From: Pholis gunnellus
Taxonomy: Eukaryota > Chordata > Actinopteri > Perciformes > Pholidae
Assembly (NCBI GenBank): GCA_910591455.2
Contig: OU342820.1
Coordinates: forward strand, 2,828,441-2,892,440
DNA length: 64,000 nt
Reading direction: 5' to 3'
Shown here: positions 25,180-38,400 of the stretch, in pieces
How positions within the stretch are numbered: the stretch's first letter is position 1
How the letters are laid out: every line of letters starts with the position of its first letter
Notes under the pieces: generated by a model
What the model was told of the DNA's origin: nothing
What the model saw: only the letters and a program-made list of their open reading frames with translations
Databases searched by the model: none
Made by a program: the position numbers and the translations under genes

Positions 25180-28100
25180 ATACATTTGATCAGTGATTTG
25201 ATTTATTATTGTGTTTTTAAACCCAGGCCGTGGCACCATATGACCGAGTTGTTAAATAATTTTGTTTTACAAGCCTGCTCAAGGAACACAAGGAAAGCTG
25301 CAGTATGTACTGCTGAACAACTGCTCATATCAGATGTTTTGGATTATGGATGGCATATCAAACAGATTGTTCCATGTGCTTTGCTTATTGTCTTGGGAAA
25401 GACTCAGTTGTGCATTCAAATACATGTCACATGTAAGCTGCATGTCTTGACATCTTGTTTTTGTACCCTGTATTCCAGTGGCGGGCTGTGCATTTGATAC
25501 CTGGGCCTTCACTGCTCTCCTGCAGCTGAAACACCTCATTATGACACCACAGCTACGGTTATTATTTGCTTTGTGGAAAAATGAAGCTCAACACCTATAA
25601 AGACACTAACTGCAGAGTGCAGATACATGAATACGCCGAGAGTGTCTCCTCTCTTCTCTGACTGCAGCTTGGACTGCTGCGCGAGGCTGCTGTGAGAGTG
25701 ACTGCCTGTGAGTGCTTTGGGGCAGCTCACGGCAGCACCCGCTGCTCGTTCACATCAGAGTCAAAACACCAGAAAAGTCTCCAACAACACCAGAACAAGT
25801 CGCTAAATATGTCCCCAGCGCACCAAGGGACGTACCAATGGTTCCTATCACATATAAAACCAAACAAAAATCCATCTTCATACAAACAAGTTGTACAAAT
25901 AATAATATATAAACAAGCATCTTAAAGCTACTGCAGATGTAAAAACAAGAGCAGTTAACTTACCAAAGCTATTGTTCACTTAAAGACAAAGTCCATCCTC
26001 CTTTCTTTGTTAACAAAGAGTTTAATCTCATGGTTGTTCAGTACATCCGTGCGTTTTAGTTCCAGTAAGAAGTCCTTCTGGATTCAGTGAAGACAGTCGA
26101 GCCTCCCCAGTTGTATTTCTTGAATATGTTTTAATGCGTTTGAGGGCTGAAAATGTCCGCTCGACAGAGGCAGCAGATATTGGGATTGTCACCGCCCAAC
26201 ATGTCACGCTAGCCCACTGACCAATCACGTACGGCTAGGCCAGCTAGCAGCTCTGACACGTCAAAGAATACGCCCAACATGTCAAACTAAAGATCTGATT
26301 GGTTGAAGACTATGACAATCAACAATATCTTCCCCATTCACTTAAACTGCACATGGATTCACTGGTGAGTCCGCAGGCCTGGGGCCTCTCTTCTACCTAG
26401 AGACACAGAGGTGAAATCTGATTGGATAAAAGCTCTACTTAAAACAAGCTGCACTGGAAGCAGAGCAACTGAGGAACACAGTAGCTGTGCAATGAGAAAA
26501 TAAGATAATGGGAACAATTATAATACATGTAGTGTATTTATGAAAAATTATTAAATTATAAAATAGCTATAACTTTGTGATTCTGTCTAGGCCAGCAGAG
26601 AAGACCTTGCTGGCCCTGATGGCCCACCACTGTCATATTCATATATTCTGCATACAGGAAATGAAAAAATGTAACATTCAAAATATCACTACTCTGACAT
26701 GGGAGGTGCAACAATATCACAATTACGATTCTACATTGTTATGCCATTACCTGCCTTAGCCTTACTATCAGGAAGGTTGAAACAAATTAAGTGAAGGCTT
26801 GTACAAATACCCAAGTGCCCAAAACAAGAGGAAGGGTTCCAGAGAAAGTACCGGGAATGCCACAACCATCTCACACAAGAGATGCATGGTCTAAACTGAA
26901 AGATGTCTAATGACATGTGGTAACATACCGCTGAACTCCTTCTTGAGAAAGACCTTGAAGTCGTCTCGGCCTCGCAGGTCGCTCAGCAGCTCGAACAAGC
27001 TGAAGGACCAGCGCTCGACTCGCATCTTAGTGGGAACGTCAACTCTGGACACAAACACAGGCTGAGTCACTCACTGGAAGTCTTACTGCTACATGGCTGT
27101 GCCTTTAGAAAGTATCCACATTACACTTTTACAGACATAACATCTGTTTGGAATACAATACATTCACTATGCAGACCCATTTCTATGGAGTGTAATAAAA
27201 ATGAAAATAAGTTTAATTTACAAAATTAAACATTCACAAATTGGTACAGCTGCACATGGTTGTTGGGCTACTGCTGCAGTTGTGGTTGTTGCTATGATAT
27301 GGATATGAACAGTAGCTGTAAGGTTGCTACTCTGCCTCTGTTTACAGTAGCAGAGAAAGCATTGTAAAGCCAGCAAATGAACCTGGTGATTCTACCAGAT
27401 ATGACCAATATGTTGTTACCAGGAGTTCCAGATCCATGGGCCTTTAGCTTTTTAGTTGAGTTTGAGGCAGCAGGGTGTGAGGAGTTTAGGGGAAGAAGCT
27501 GTTGCTGAGTCAGCAGCTGCAATGTTAAAAGTCCGGGGGAAGGGTCTTTTATGATTTTGGCAGCCTCGTTTGTGTAGCGTTACGTGTAAATGTCATGGAT
27601 GGAGCGGAGAGAGACAGTGATAGACTCTGCTGACTTCATTTTTCTCTGTAGGGAGTTGTTGCACTTCCCATGCCAGACAGGGATGCGGCTGGTCAGGATG
27701 CTCTCTATGGTTCCTCTGTCGACGGTGGGAAGGATGGTTAGGGGAGGCTGGCATTAGTGTGACCAGCGGTGTGCTTACTACACATCTCAAGGGAGTGCTG
27801 GTGCTGAGTGTGGTGGCAGCAGAGGTGATGATTCCAAGATGATGTTGAAGATGTCCGTGAGCACATCTGCCAACTGGTCCCTGAGCATGTCCAGGCACAC
27901 TGTTGGGTCCAGCAGCCTTGCTCGAGTACACTCTAGCTGGGGTTCACATGACATCGGCCGTGGACAGAAAGAGTACCTGGTCGCATGGGGGATGGGTCCT
28001 CATTCATATAGCGCATGTCATTTGTGTCTGGGAGATGGATCTGGATTTCTTTCCGTTCATACGTGCACTTTGCTCTCCTGATGTCCCGGGACAGATTAGC

Positions 28101-30844
28101 CCTCGTAAATCTGAGGGCTGCCATGACATGCACGTAGCTCAGTGGACATCCATGGCTTCTGGTTAACACGTATGGTGATGTTCTTGGAGATGGTGACAAC
28201 TGTGCACTGCCTGATGTAGCAGAAGCTGCATACTGGTCAGCTACATGTTCAGAGGTGGCAGCTTTCTTGGACATGTTCCCGTCTGAGCAGTGAAAACACA
28301 TGCTGATAACATTTTGTCAAGACTGTACTTCACTGATGAGAAACCGATGGTAAATGGTAAAGGGACTGCATTTATATAGCAGCTTTATAGTCTTCTGACT
28401 AACACCACCCATTACAATAGGTGTCAACATGTACATGTATACACACATTACACACATGCACAGCCTACATATGAATCTCATTCACACACTCCGATGGCAG
28501 CAGCGGCTGAGTATCTTGCCCAAGGACACTTCAACTGGCCAGGGATCAAACCACCAATCTCCCGATGAGTGGATGGCCCACGTTATCTCCTCAGCCACAG
28601 GCCTGTGGACTATGTGGACTACAGGCCCCCATAGTCACCATACCAGGTTACTAGGTCAGGCGAAATATTGCGAGGCAACAAAAGGAGGCTCACAATCTAA
28701 AGTCTTTGAAGAAATCTGAATAGGTCTTTGTTTTTCATTGAGATGCCTTTAAGTATCTTGATGATGAAGCCAGACAGAAAAAGAAACTGCAGCAGCCCTC
28801 ACCGTCTCGTGTTGTAAGTCCAGTATGCATCATTGTCTGTTTGCCAGGGGTTGCTGGGTAGACAGGGAGCCAGGAACGGGTCGTGGTTTTTGTAGGTTGT
28901 CACATACTTGGCCAGTCTGCAGAAACAGAACTATCATGAGACCAACAGAATCCACAGAGTCTCCAAGTCAGTGTTTCCAAACTGGTCTAGCCAGTGTTTT
29001 AACTGATCACTGAATACGGATCTAAAGATCCTGTTCTAGTAATTAGGCCTGCAAGATAAGTATATATAATAATCATAGAATGAGCAAATACAGATCTCAT
29101 AGTCATGCAAATTTCGCAAATAGATAAGAATCCAGAGGAACTTACGCTCCGAGGGACACACTAGATTTCACCTTTGACCTCATGATAGCTTGTTGGTAGA
29201 ACAAGTTCTAGAACGATAGAAGAACACAAATACATTTGTTTGTAAAATTGTTTGTAAAAGTTTGATAAATCAAAGAATATCCAACTATCCACTTTCAAAT
29301 CTGTAGACAGACATGAGACAATCGATGGGGTTACATCTGGGTCTTTAAATTAACCAGAAAATAGATTTCAGAGCAAAACACCTCAGTCCAAAAATGTTTA
29401 ATTGCAGGTAAGATAAACGTATAATTAAAAATGTAATAATGCAAATCCAAAAGTTATATTTGTGAATCCAAAAGTTGTGCTTGCTGTACATGTTGCCAAG
29501 CTGTCGCTCCAATCGAGACTGGCCAATAGAGACGTGTTTCCTTCAGTGTATGTCCCGCCCACAAGATTCAGCTCAACAGCAAGCACAACTTTAGGATTCA
29601 CATTATACATTTTCTTGTCTTATTAGCAATAAAACATTTTCTGATTGCAGTGTGAAAAGTTCTTTGACTGCAAAATAAAGACACAGAAGTAACCCATGAA
29701 AACATCCAGCTCACTGAAAGTCAGCTGACTTTACAGCTTCAAACCATCAACAGTAAGCTTGGAGGAAATTTGGGTCTGCTATGTAGCAGATATAATATCA
29801 ACGTACATATTTTTTTACATAATTTCTAATTAATGCTTTGACTTACCATGCGTCTGTACGCATCAAAAGTGATTTTCTGAGAGACAAGAAGAAATGATGT
29901 TACCATGGGAACAGTTTGTTTGGCTCATATTACTCTGAGAAGCACGATGTTTAGAGGTAGTTAGAATAAAGGATGGACACTAAAGTAAAGCTACCACTGG
30001 TAAAGCACAAACAGAAAGGTGGGAAATAAGACAACACAGTCCCCCCAGGGTAAAAGATACTTGATGCTGCAGAGTTTTCTGTGATTATTGAAGTCAACAT
30101 TGATTCATTTGCAGCAGCTTTTCAGAAAAATATATCAGTATTTGTAAGATCCTGGCTATACTTTGTAATACAAATTCCAGTAAAAGTAAAAAATGGTCTA
30201 AACTGTGCTTGGTGAAATGTATTTTGTAAATGTCTATATTATGCTGGAAGTTAAAAAAAAAGCATTTCTCCCATATGACCAATTTATAATGGAATTATTG
30301 CAGGAATTGGATAGAATTACCAGCTTGGTTGATTTACCATTAATTAATACAATCACAACATCACTTTTTTCTGGAGAGACTGACTAAAAACTACATGGGA
30401 CACAAGTTTGAGATAGTCATTTACACATGAGAATCTGGGAAATCACAGTTTACTATTTCATTTTTCTAACACTTTACTCTCTTATCTTCATCATTGTGAG
30501 GAGATCTGTGAAAAGAGTAAGAGACAGGACAAGGACAAATGCAACGAATGGATTAAACAGGTGGTTTAGTCATTACTAATACAATTCTAGACCCCAGGAT
30601 TGTGTTAGATCCCCAGCAGTACACTTTCAATCACATGCAGTTGTTGCTTTAAAGTTAGGAGCATCTACAGTAAACTTCTTTCTGTTACAAGCTCAAATTT
30701 CTCCAAAGCTGAAATGAGATTCACATATTTTGAGAGAGAGGAGAGGACTCTAAGTGGATGTCTAGAGATCCTCCAGCAGTATTACTCTCCATGTTAAGCT
30801 CCACTAAGTTTCTAAAAAGACCAGCTGACCTCAATCCCTCAGTC

Positions 30845-30919
<75 letters not shown>

Positions 30920-31223
30920 GTGTGCGTACTGACCTGTTACCTCATCTGCGGTGGGATCAATAAGACGTTCTGGACCACTGTCCATAGCGCTGTGAGTACG
31001 AGGCTGGACATGCACAGGACAGGTTCATGATGAATGTACAGGCAATATGATAATGAGATCTCTCTGTTGCTACTGTAGATATAGTTATTATGAATTTATT
31101 TGGATCATGGCATATTCACACAGAGACACTCTCACTGACCGGGGGCCTGTTGACTATCCAGTATGCCCTCTCCTGGCAGTCAAACACCACACGATCCGGC
31201 TTCTTCCTCTCCTTACCAGCCCT

Positions 31224-31288
<65 letters not shown>

Positions 31289-32350
31289 ATGAACAAACCC
31301 AAAAAGAAAGGGAAGTGGAAAGTGTCCAGAGGAACTGATTTATTGGGAAGTAAAAACTTAAAAATGTTCATTGTGTTCACACGTTGGTTAGTTGAACTGA
31401 TTATACTGGTCTCAATGTACGGGTTGGTTGTCCATACATGGACACACATGTGTACACAGCACCGAGTGCTGAAGGTTTGCAACAAATGTTTTGTCAGATT
31501 TATAATATTGTTTTTAACATATTTACTTTGCCGGTTTTAGACTGTTCTATGCTGTTCTCCTGCATGTGTAAATGAGGTAATAGTGAAAACTATTGTTGTA
31601 GTAGCAGTAGTACTAATATTGAAAAATGTTAAAGAATATCTCTGATCTTATTTGGTCTGTGCTTAGAAAATACTGATGAGCTACAAGCGCACACAGCAGT
31701 ATTTGCAGTATGGTCTGCTATTCAGCAATGAGACAAAGTACAAAAGAAATGACCTGGATGTAACTCTAGTTCTATAGGTTTATGTGTATGTCACAATATA
31801 AATAGCTCAAGCCTGATACGACGTCTGATCCCGTATACATCTGTCAGAAATCCCTAAACCTGCAGGTATCTATGCGCATTCAGCTTGAGATTCCCTTCAA
31901 CATGTTTTTAGACAGGGACAAAAAAAATCCTTCTCCCTCATTGATCCAGAATCTATGAATATGCAAATATGCAAATATTCGTCATTTAAAAGTTGAACTG
32001 CCGGACGCAGGATGTCATCCACGCTGTATTGCTTTCACCTACTTGTACTGCTCAGTGGCCTGCATCACGATGAAGTCCCACTTGTGGTTCAGCCAATCAT
32101 GGAGGTGGTTGTAATGTGCCTGTTTAAAAACACAAACATGGAGACAATATGGAGCAGCAAGTAGTAACATCACTGCTCCTCTGTTTATGGAGAGTGAAAC
32201 AGATGTGACAGTAAGGACTAAAGGAGACGAGTGAGGATCCTTAAGCTTCATGTTGAGTCAACATGAAATATTGATGTGAATTTCAACAACACAAGAGTCA
32301 CTCCACTGATTTTACACATGAAGATAAGCAGTCTGTACAGATCATCCACA

Positions 32351-32411
<61 letters not shown>

Positions 32412-35400
32412 TGTATATATAAAACACAACTGCAAATTTAACAAGAAGTCTAAAAAAGGTCTTCTAAATCACTGGACATATCTACACTGAGTCCTTCATC
32501 TTGATGTAATTTAATAGGGACAATACAATGTTTTTCAATTGGCAAATATATATGAATGAATTATAATTAAAATAATAATAACTATTAAAATCAAAATTAA
32601 ATAAAGGAATAAGGAAATAAGAATTTAAATATGGTCTGTTCTGCATTCTCTATGACAAGTTGTAATTGCAACTTCCTCTTTTAAGGTTTACATTGAGCTG
32701 AGGATAAAACACAAATCATGAACTCATCTGTGCAAATATTATAGCAGAAATAAAGAGACGCTCCCGGGTGTGGCTTTACCATCCAATAATGCTCATAAAG
32801 TCCCACATTTCCTCCAAGTTCACTGCTGACGTTTTGGAACAGTTCACAATCGTGTTGTTAGACCAACAGAGAACATTAGAAAGTAAAGCTTAATGGCCAG
32901 ATGCTTGTTGCCACACTGCATCCAGAGCAAATATGTGTCAGTAGAAAACAAATCAACTCTTGAAGCACAGTCAGTAAAGCTTGAAGCCTTTAGCTTTGTA
33001 TAGAAGGAAAAACTCACACTCATACAGACACAATCACTAGAAACTCGAACACAAACCTGTTCGCAGGGTTCTAGCGCGCCTTTCTTGCGGATGTTCCTCT
33101 TTGCCAGGTAAATGGCTACATTCAGAAAGAAGCAAAGTCATTACTAATCACACACATTACAAAAGTGAAAGTCTTATAAAGTGAGGAAATCTGCTTGTTT
33201 GCAATGTGCCCATCATCAGAGAAGACTGAGTTTTAGGACACAGATAGCATGTAGAGATAAAAAGAAACTGTCAAATACACCTTGTTATCTAAAAGACTAG
33301 TTTAGACTTCTTATTTCAGCGCCTCGCTTATATGCAGATATGTCGAGTCATTTTAAGAATTGGAATAAAAAAGGCTTGCTTCTAAAACAAAACCAGTAGT
33401 ATAGCCATGTGCAATGTGACTCAACAGGTGTCATCCTAAGAAATCACTGAAGCTCTTAATTTTCTTGTTCTAACCCCCCCCCCCCCCCCTCCATATGACA
33501 TACTGTACCCCACCATAGTCAGAGTCCTCTGCAACCCATGTCTGTGTAGGCCAGAAGTATGGGGTCTGAAAAGGTTTAGATCACAAAGACAGTATTAGTG
33601 ATGCCTCTCCTTCTTCCACACAACTGCTGATGGATTTTTATTCCTGCTAAATGTGTTTGTGTAGGTTTGCCAACTTCCACTATAAGAAATACAGAATGAC
33701 CTGAGAAAAAGAAGACAGGCAACAAAACAATTCAATGATTTCTAATTCCGCTTTTTGGTATTTCAATGTTTTACTCACACAATAATGTTTTGAGTTGAAG
33801 TTGAGTTCATTTGGGGGCTTTACCGAAGCAATTATGAGGTTACAACGTTCATTTATTGTCATTGTACAAAAGGGTTGTGCAACAAAAAGCAGTTTGTAGT
33901 CTCACCTTGCTACAAATGAACATAAAAAAGAGCACAAAAAACAAACGTTATCATACGTGGATGAGTTAATGAGTCTCACAGCGAGAGGAAAGAAGCTGTT
34001 TTTGAAGTCTGGTAGTACAACAGCTGACTTCTGTATCTCTCTCCAGGCCACAGCAGGGTGAACAGCTGTGGCTGGGTGGGTTTTGTCTTTTAACATCCTG
34101 TGGGCTCATTGCAGGCTCCTCTTGTCACACATATCATTGCTGCTCAGTAGATGGATACCATCATTTATTCACCCTCTAGAGCCCTCCTATCGTGTGCCAT
34201 GCCCATCTCATCCCAGTATGTAATCTTTCCAGTCAGGATGCTTTCTATTGCTCCTCTGCAAAAGTTAACAAGAACTTGGCAACGGTGGTGCGGGACGAAT
34301 AAAAGATTTTGTTATCTCATCTTATCTTATCTTATGTAAATGCTGCGGCCGGTAGCTCTGATGAATTTAGCCATTTTTGTCTTAATTAGTTGCATTTTTG
34401 TCTTTACTACTGGATTTATTCACGGGGAACGGACCTTGAGACGATTACCTTCCACAGGCCAACCACCCAGCAAGACCTGCCAGACCAAACGCTACTGAAA
34501 ACGGAGTTGAGGGGGCGGAGACTCGAGATGGAAGCTAAGCTAACCCAGCTAGGACCTATGGCTATTCCACCACCCAGTCTGCTCCTGGCTAATGTCTGGT
34601 CACAGGCTCATTCAGGCTAACCTAGGAGCAGGAGGACCTGGCTCATCGTTCATCCCGGATCAAGCTGCACCTGACGAGGAGTTGATTTGTCTCCTTGATG
34701 TTGAATTCTTTAATGTGAAGATGTTGGCCATTTTGCCCGCTTTGTCATGTTTTTACTTGTGTAGCGAAGGGGCTACAACTGCACTCTGTAGTGCATCCCT
34801 GTGTTGCCGTAGTGTCATCTGCAAACTTCTTTTAGAGTTCTCTTCAAGTTTGGGGTAGCAGTTGTGGTTATACAGCGTGAACACAGCCCTGGGGTCTGCG
34901 GTGGTCAACACTATGGAGGTCAAATGGCCCCAGCTTGCGCTTGGATTTCTGCTCTAACTGTATGCTTGCACTCAGATATGTTGTTGCTTGCACAGATTTC
35001 AAATGTATTCCATTTCCACTTTTATTCTCCGGTTTTCTACCAGCTGACATAATTATACAAAAACGTTTTATTCAGATTACGGTATAAATTCCAGCCAGTA
35101 CTTGAAGGTACTTGTACTTGAGTATTTTTATTTCAAGCTACTTTATTTCATATTGTACTTTTCACTTGTACATTCGTCTGACAGCTTTAGTAACTTTATT
35201 ATTATTATTATACCAAAATCTTTAAATCGACTTTGCCAAGTGATACTTACACATAATGCTTTACAATTTAGAATCCAATAATACTACTCATTATGCAGAA
35301 TTGCCCATTTCAGAATAATGGATATACAAATTCTTATTGTGAAATGGGCTGTAGCTTTAAGTAACATTTTTAATTCAGGACTTTTACTTATTCCACAGAA

Positions 35401-38400
35401 AGTTCTGTTCTCATGTGTCTTTCAATCAATCATCCTGCATTGTTTTCATGGTGAATCAACAGCCGTGTTGGGGGATGCCACGTTGAAAAGTTCACTCAGT
35501 TCCATGAAAAATCACAGATCAATTCAAACTTCTCTCTCTGCTAAAACCGTGTTCAGGACTGTCTGTACCTGATAGATGGGATATAAAGTTATAATGCAAA
35601 ACTAATATCCAGCTGATTTCCTGCCTCCTGCTGTGGTTTGACTAAAGCACAGTCATCACTTTTTAGATGTAGACATTGATCTGTGTATTACTCACAAATA
35701 ATTGCCATGAACTCTGAGTTATCAATCATTTTAAAATCAAAATCTACTCTAAAAAAATGAATAAATAAAGAGCAGACATTTTGAATCGGCCGTTCTTCTC
35801 AATAACTGACATCACGTTGGTTTAAACATTTGAATCATGCGTCTTCTTAGTAACTTATTGAGGATTATTTTCTGTCCCAACATACTGTTTCAACAGGAAA
35901 CACATCACATACACCCTGATTTTATTAGAGACTGTCAAAGTGCTCCAAAATATCCTCCTAATTCACTATCTTCTTAACAGCTCACTGTGTTGACATCAAA
36001 GACCGGCAGGTAGAGAGCCATGCGGGAACTGGTGCTTTTGGTATGCTGCTGTTGTTGTTTAACACAATCAGTGAGTCTTTGTATTTTGTTCAGAAAAATA
36101 CTCTCCAAATCCTGTTTCCCTGTGATGTTGAAGTGCAACAATAATTCCAACAATGGGCAGCAAAGAAGAAAGAAAGATGTTTATGTTTACCTGGAAGCGG
36201 TAGAGGCTGGTGTCGTTGCACATCACCAGCTTCTTGTGGTTCTGCAGGGGGTAGATGTAGCCATAGGCCACTAACATGGTGCCAAAGGCCTGAACCTCTG
36301 GGACACAGACAGGTAAGTAACATGTGAATATGTTCCCTTTTTAAAATAACTGACGTGTGGAGATGCAATGTTTTAGCGATCAATCTATGATTTTTACAGT
36401 GTTGTACCTTCTGGAGTGGTCTTCATCTTGGTGGTGATCCATGCGATGACGTCTTTACCTGTGGAAACAGAAAAGAGATGAAACACTACACAGTAACTTA
36501 TTGTGTCTTTAAATCTCAAATTGTTAATTATTATTATTGTTATTGTTGTGCCTACCTATTGTGTGCCATCTCACAATATACTATTTTCTTGCTTTAACAT
36601 TTACAGTTTAACGCCATCATTTAAAGCTGTACTTAATGACTTAATAACAACGACAACACTAACCACCTGGCTTTAGCATGTTAGCATGCTAACATTTGCT
36701 AATTAGTACTAAACTCAAAGTAAAGCTGAGGCTGATGGGAATGTCATTCGGTTTTGCTCTCAAACCAAAATATTTGACACATTCAAATGTTGACCTGATG
36801 ATAGTGCGAGATGAGAAGTTAGAGGATCACCAGAGTTATTACAATTGATTGACTGGAACTTTTTTGGCAGTCAATCTAATATATTGTCGAGATATTTCAG
36901 TCTGGTGGAGCGACCCACGGTGCCCCCTAAAGATTCAATATTATGTTCCAAAACAGTACTTTTTTATATTAGAGGGTTCTCTTAATGATAGTAGCTCTGA
37001 CAGTTAAGATGTGCTTAAAATAATTTAGATTTATAATTTTGTGACAGTGAAAAGAATTCAGAGGCATAATGTGAGCATGAGAAAGCTAGAGGACATGACT
37101 GCTGCCCACAGTGCACACAGCCATGGCACATTGACTATAGAGATTGGAATAATTGATTAATGTGCTAAATAATTTGGGTTTGGCAATATTGAATGATGTA
37201 AAGTTTGAAAAAATCTCTCTCTAAACATATTTTTTTATTTTTTGCAAATAAGGGAATAGAAAGACTACGTCCCAAAAAATGTTTTGGGGGTTAATAAGTA
37301 TTTTCTGAAAACTTTACAAGCAATATTATTTGTATTTGTTCCATATGAAAGACTCAGAGTCAAGCTCAATAATGTGTTCCAAACACAAGGTGACTCTCGG
37401 GACGATGGACAAAATAGCAGCATCAGCCAGGAGACATGATGACAACACAAGTGAATGACTAAAGGTAACAATGCAACAAGCATTCTAGAGGAATCACACT
37501 GCTTGGCTTCTGCACCACCTAATCAATTTATAAACTGTCACTCAACACCACTTCAGTTCACCGGGGGGGGGGGGGACCTTTCCCTCGCTGTGCTTAGATT
37601 GGATTAAAAAGCCACTTTGGCCCCAAAGCACTGTCCAGATCTCATCCAATTGTGGACTGCCTTATTTAGCCTGTTAGCAGCTTAGACAGCAGGCAGCCTG
37701 CCAGTGACAGTCTTTAAATGATGCAATGACAAAGTGTTGTGAATCTATTGCTCAACCATATTTAGTCTCTGTTCTAGGAACTGATAGAGTGAAGGGTCAG
37801 TAAATAAGGTCATTGAAGTTACAAATAACAAATCAATCCAATCCAATGGGACCAAAGACACAATATTGGAAGATTTCTCTTCTTTTTTCTCTTCATTATT
37901 TGTTCTTTTTCATTCTCGTGGCATTTCAAATCAGGTGGATTCACAAGTAAACTTCACAGCAAATACGATTTGATGAACTAATTACCATAGTCAATAGGTA
38001 TGGAATAAAAGTATGCTGTCATTCAAATATGTATCAAAATATTGATATTAAAAGCAAAAGAACATAGATTGAAAAAGAGGAATTCATCTCTTTAAACCCT
38101 ACACCCCTCATCCCTTGTCAGTTGCTCTTCCTCAGGTTTCTTCCATTTTTTCTCCTCTTGACCTTTTTCTTTTGGTTACATTTTTCTTATCTGCTGCAGA
38201 GGTTGAAGACAGAGTGTGTCGTAAGCTGAACATATAATAAAGGCCCCTGAGGCAAATGTGTGATATTTGGCTATAGTATATGAATAGAATTGACTTGACT
38301 AGACGGTGTGCTGGTGTCTGCCAGTCTGCTGTTTCATTTTAGGAGCTGCAAAACCAAAGCTATACGCTAAAGGAGGCTACAAAAACTCTACTCTGCATCG

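Noticed and set aside
34390..34858. Host genes from the 76- and 88-aa plus ORFs
   Set aside because: The first contains a LINE endonuclease-like motif followed by a stop; the second has no recognisable domain and no splice context.
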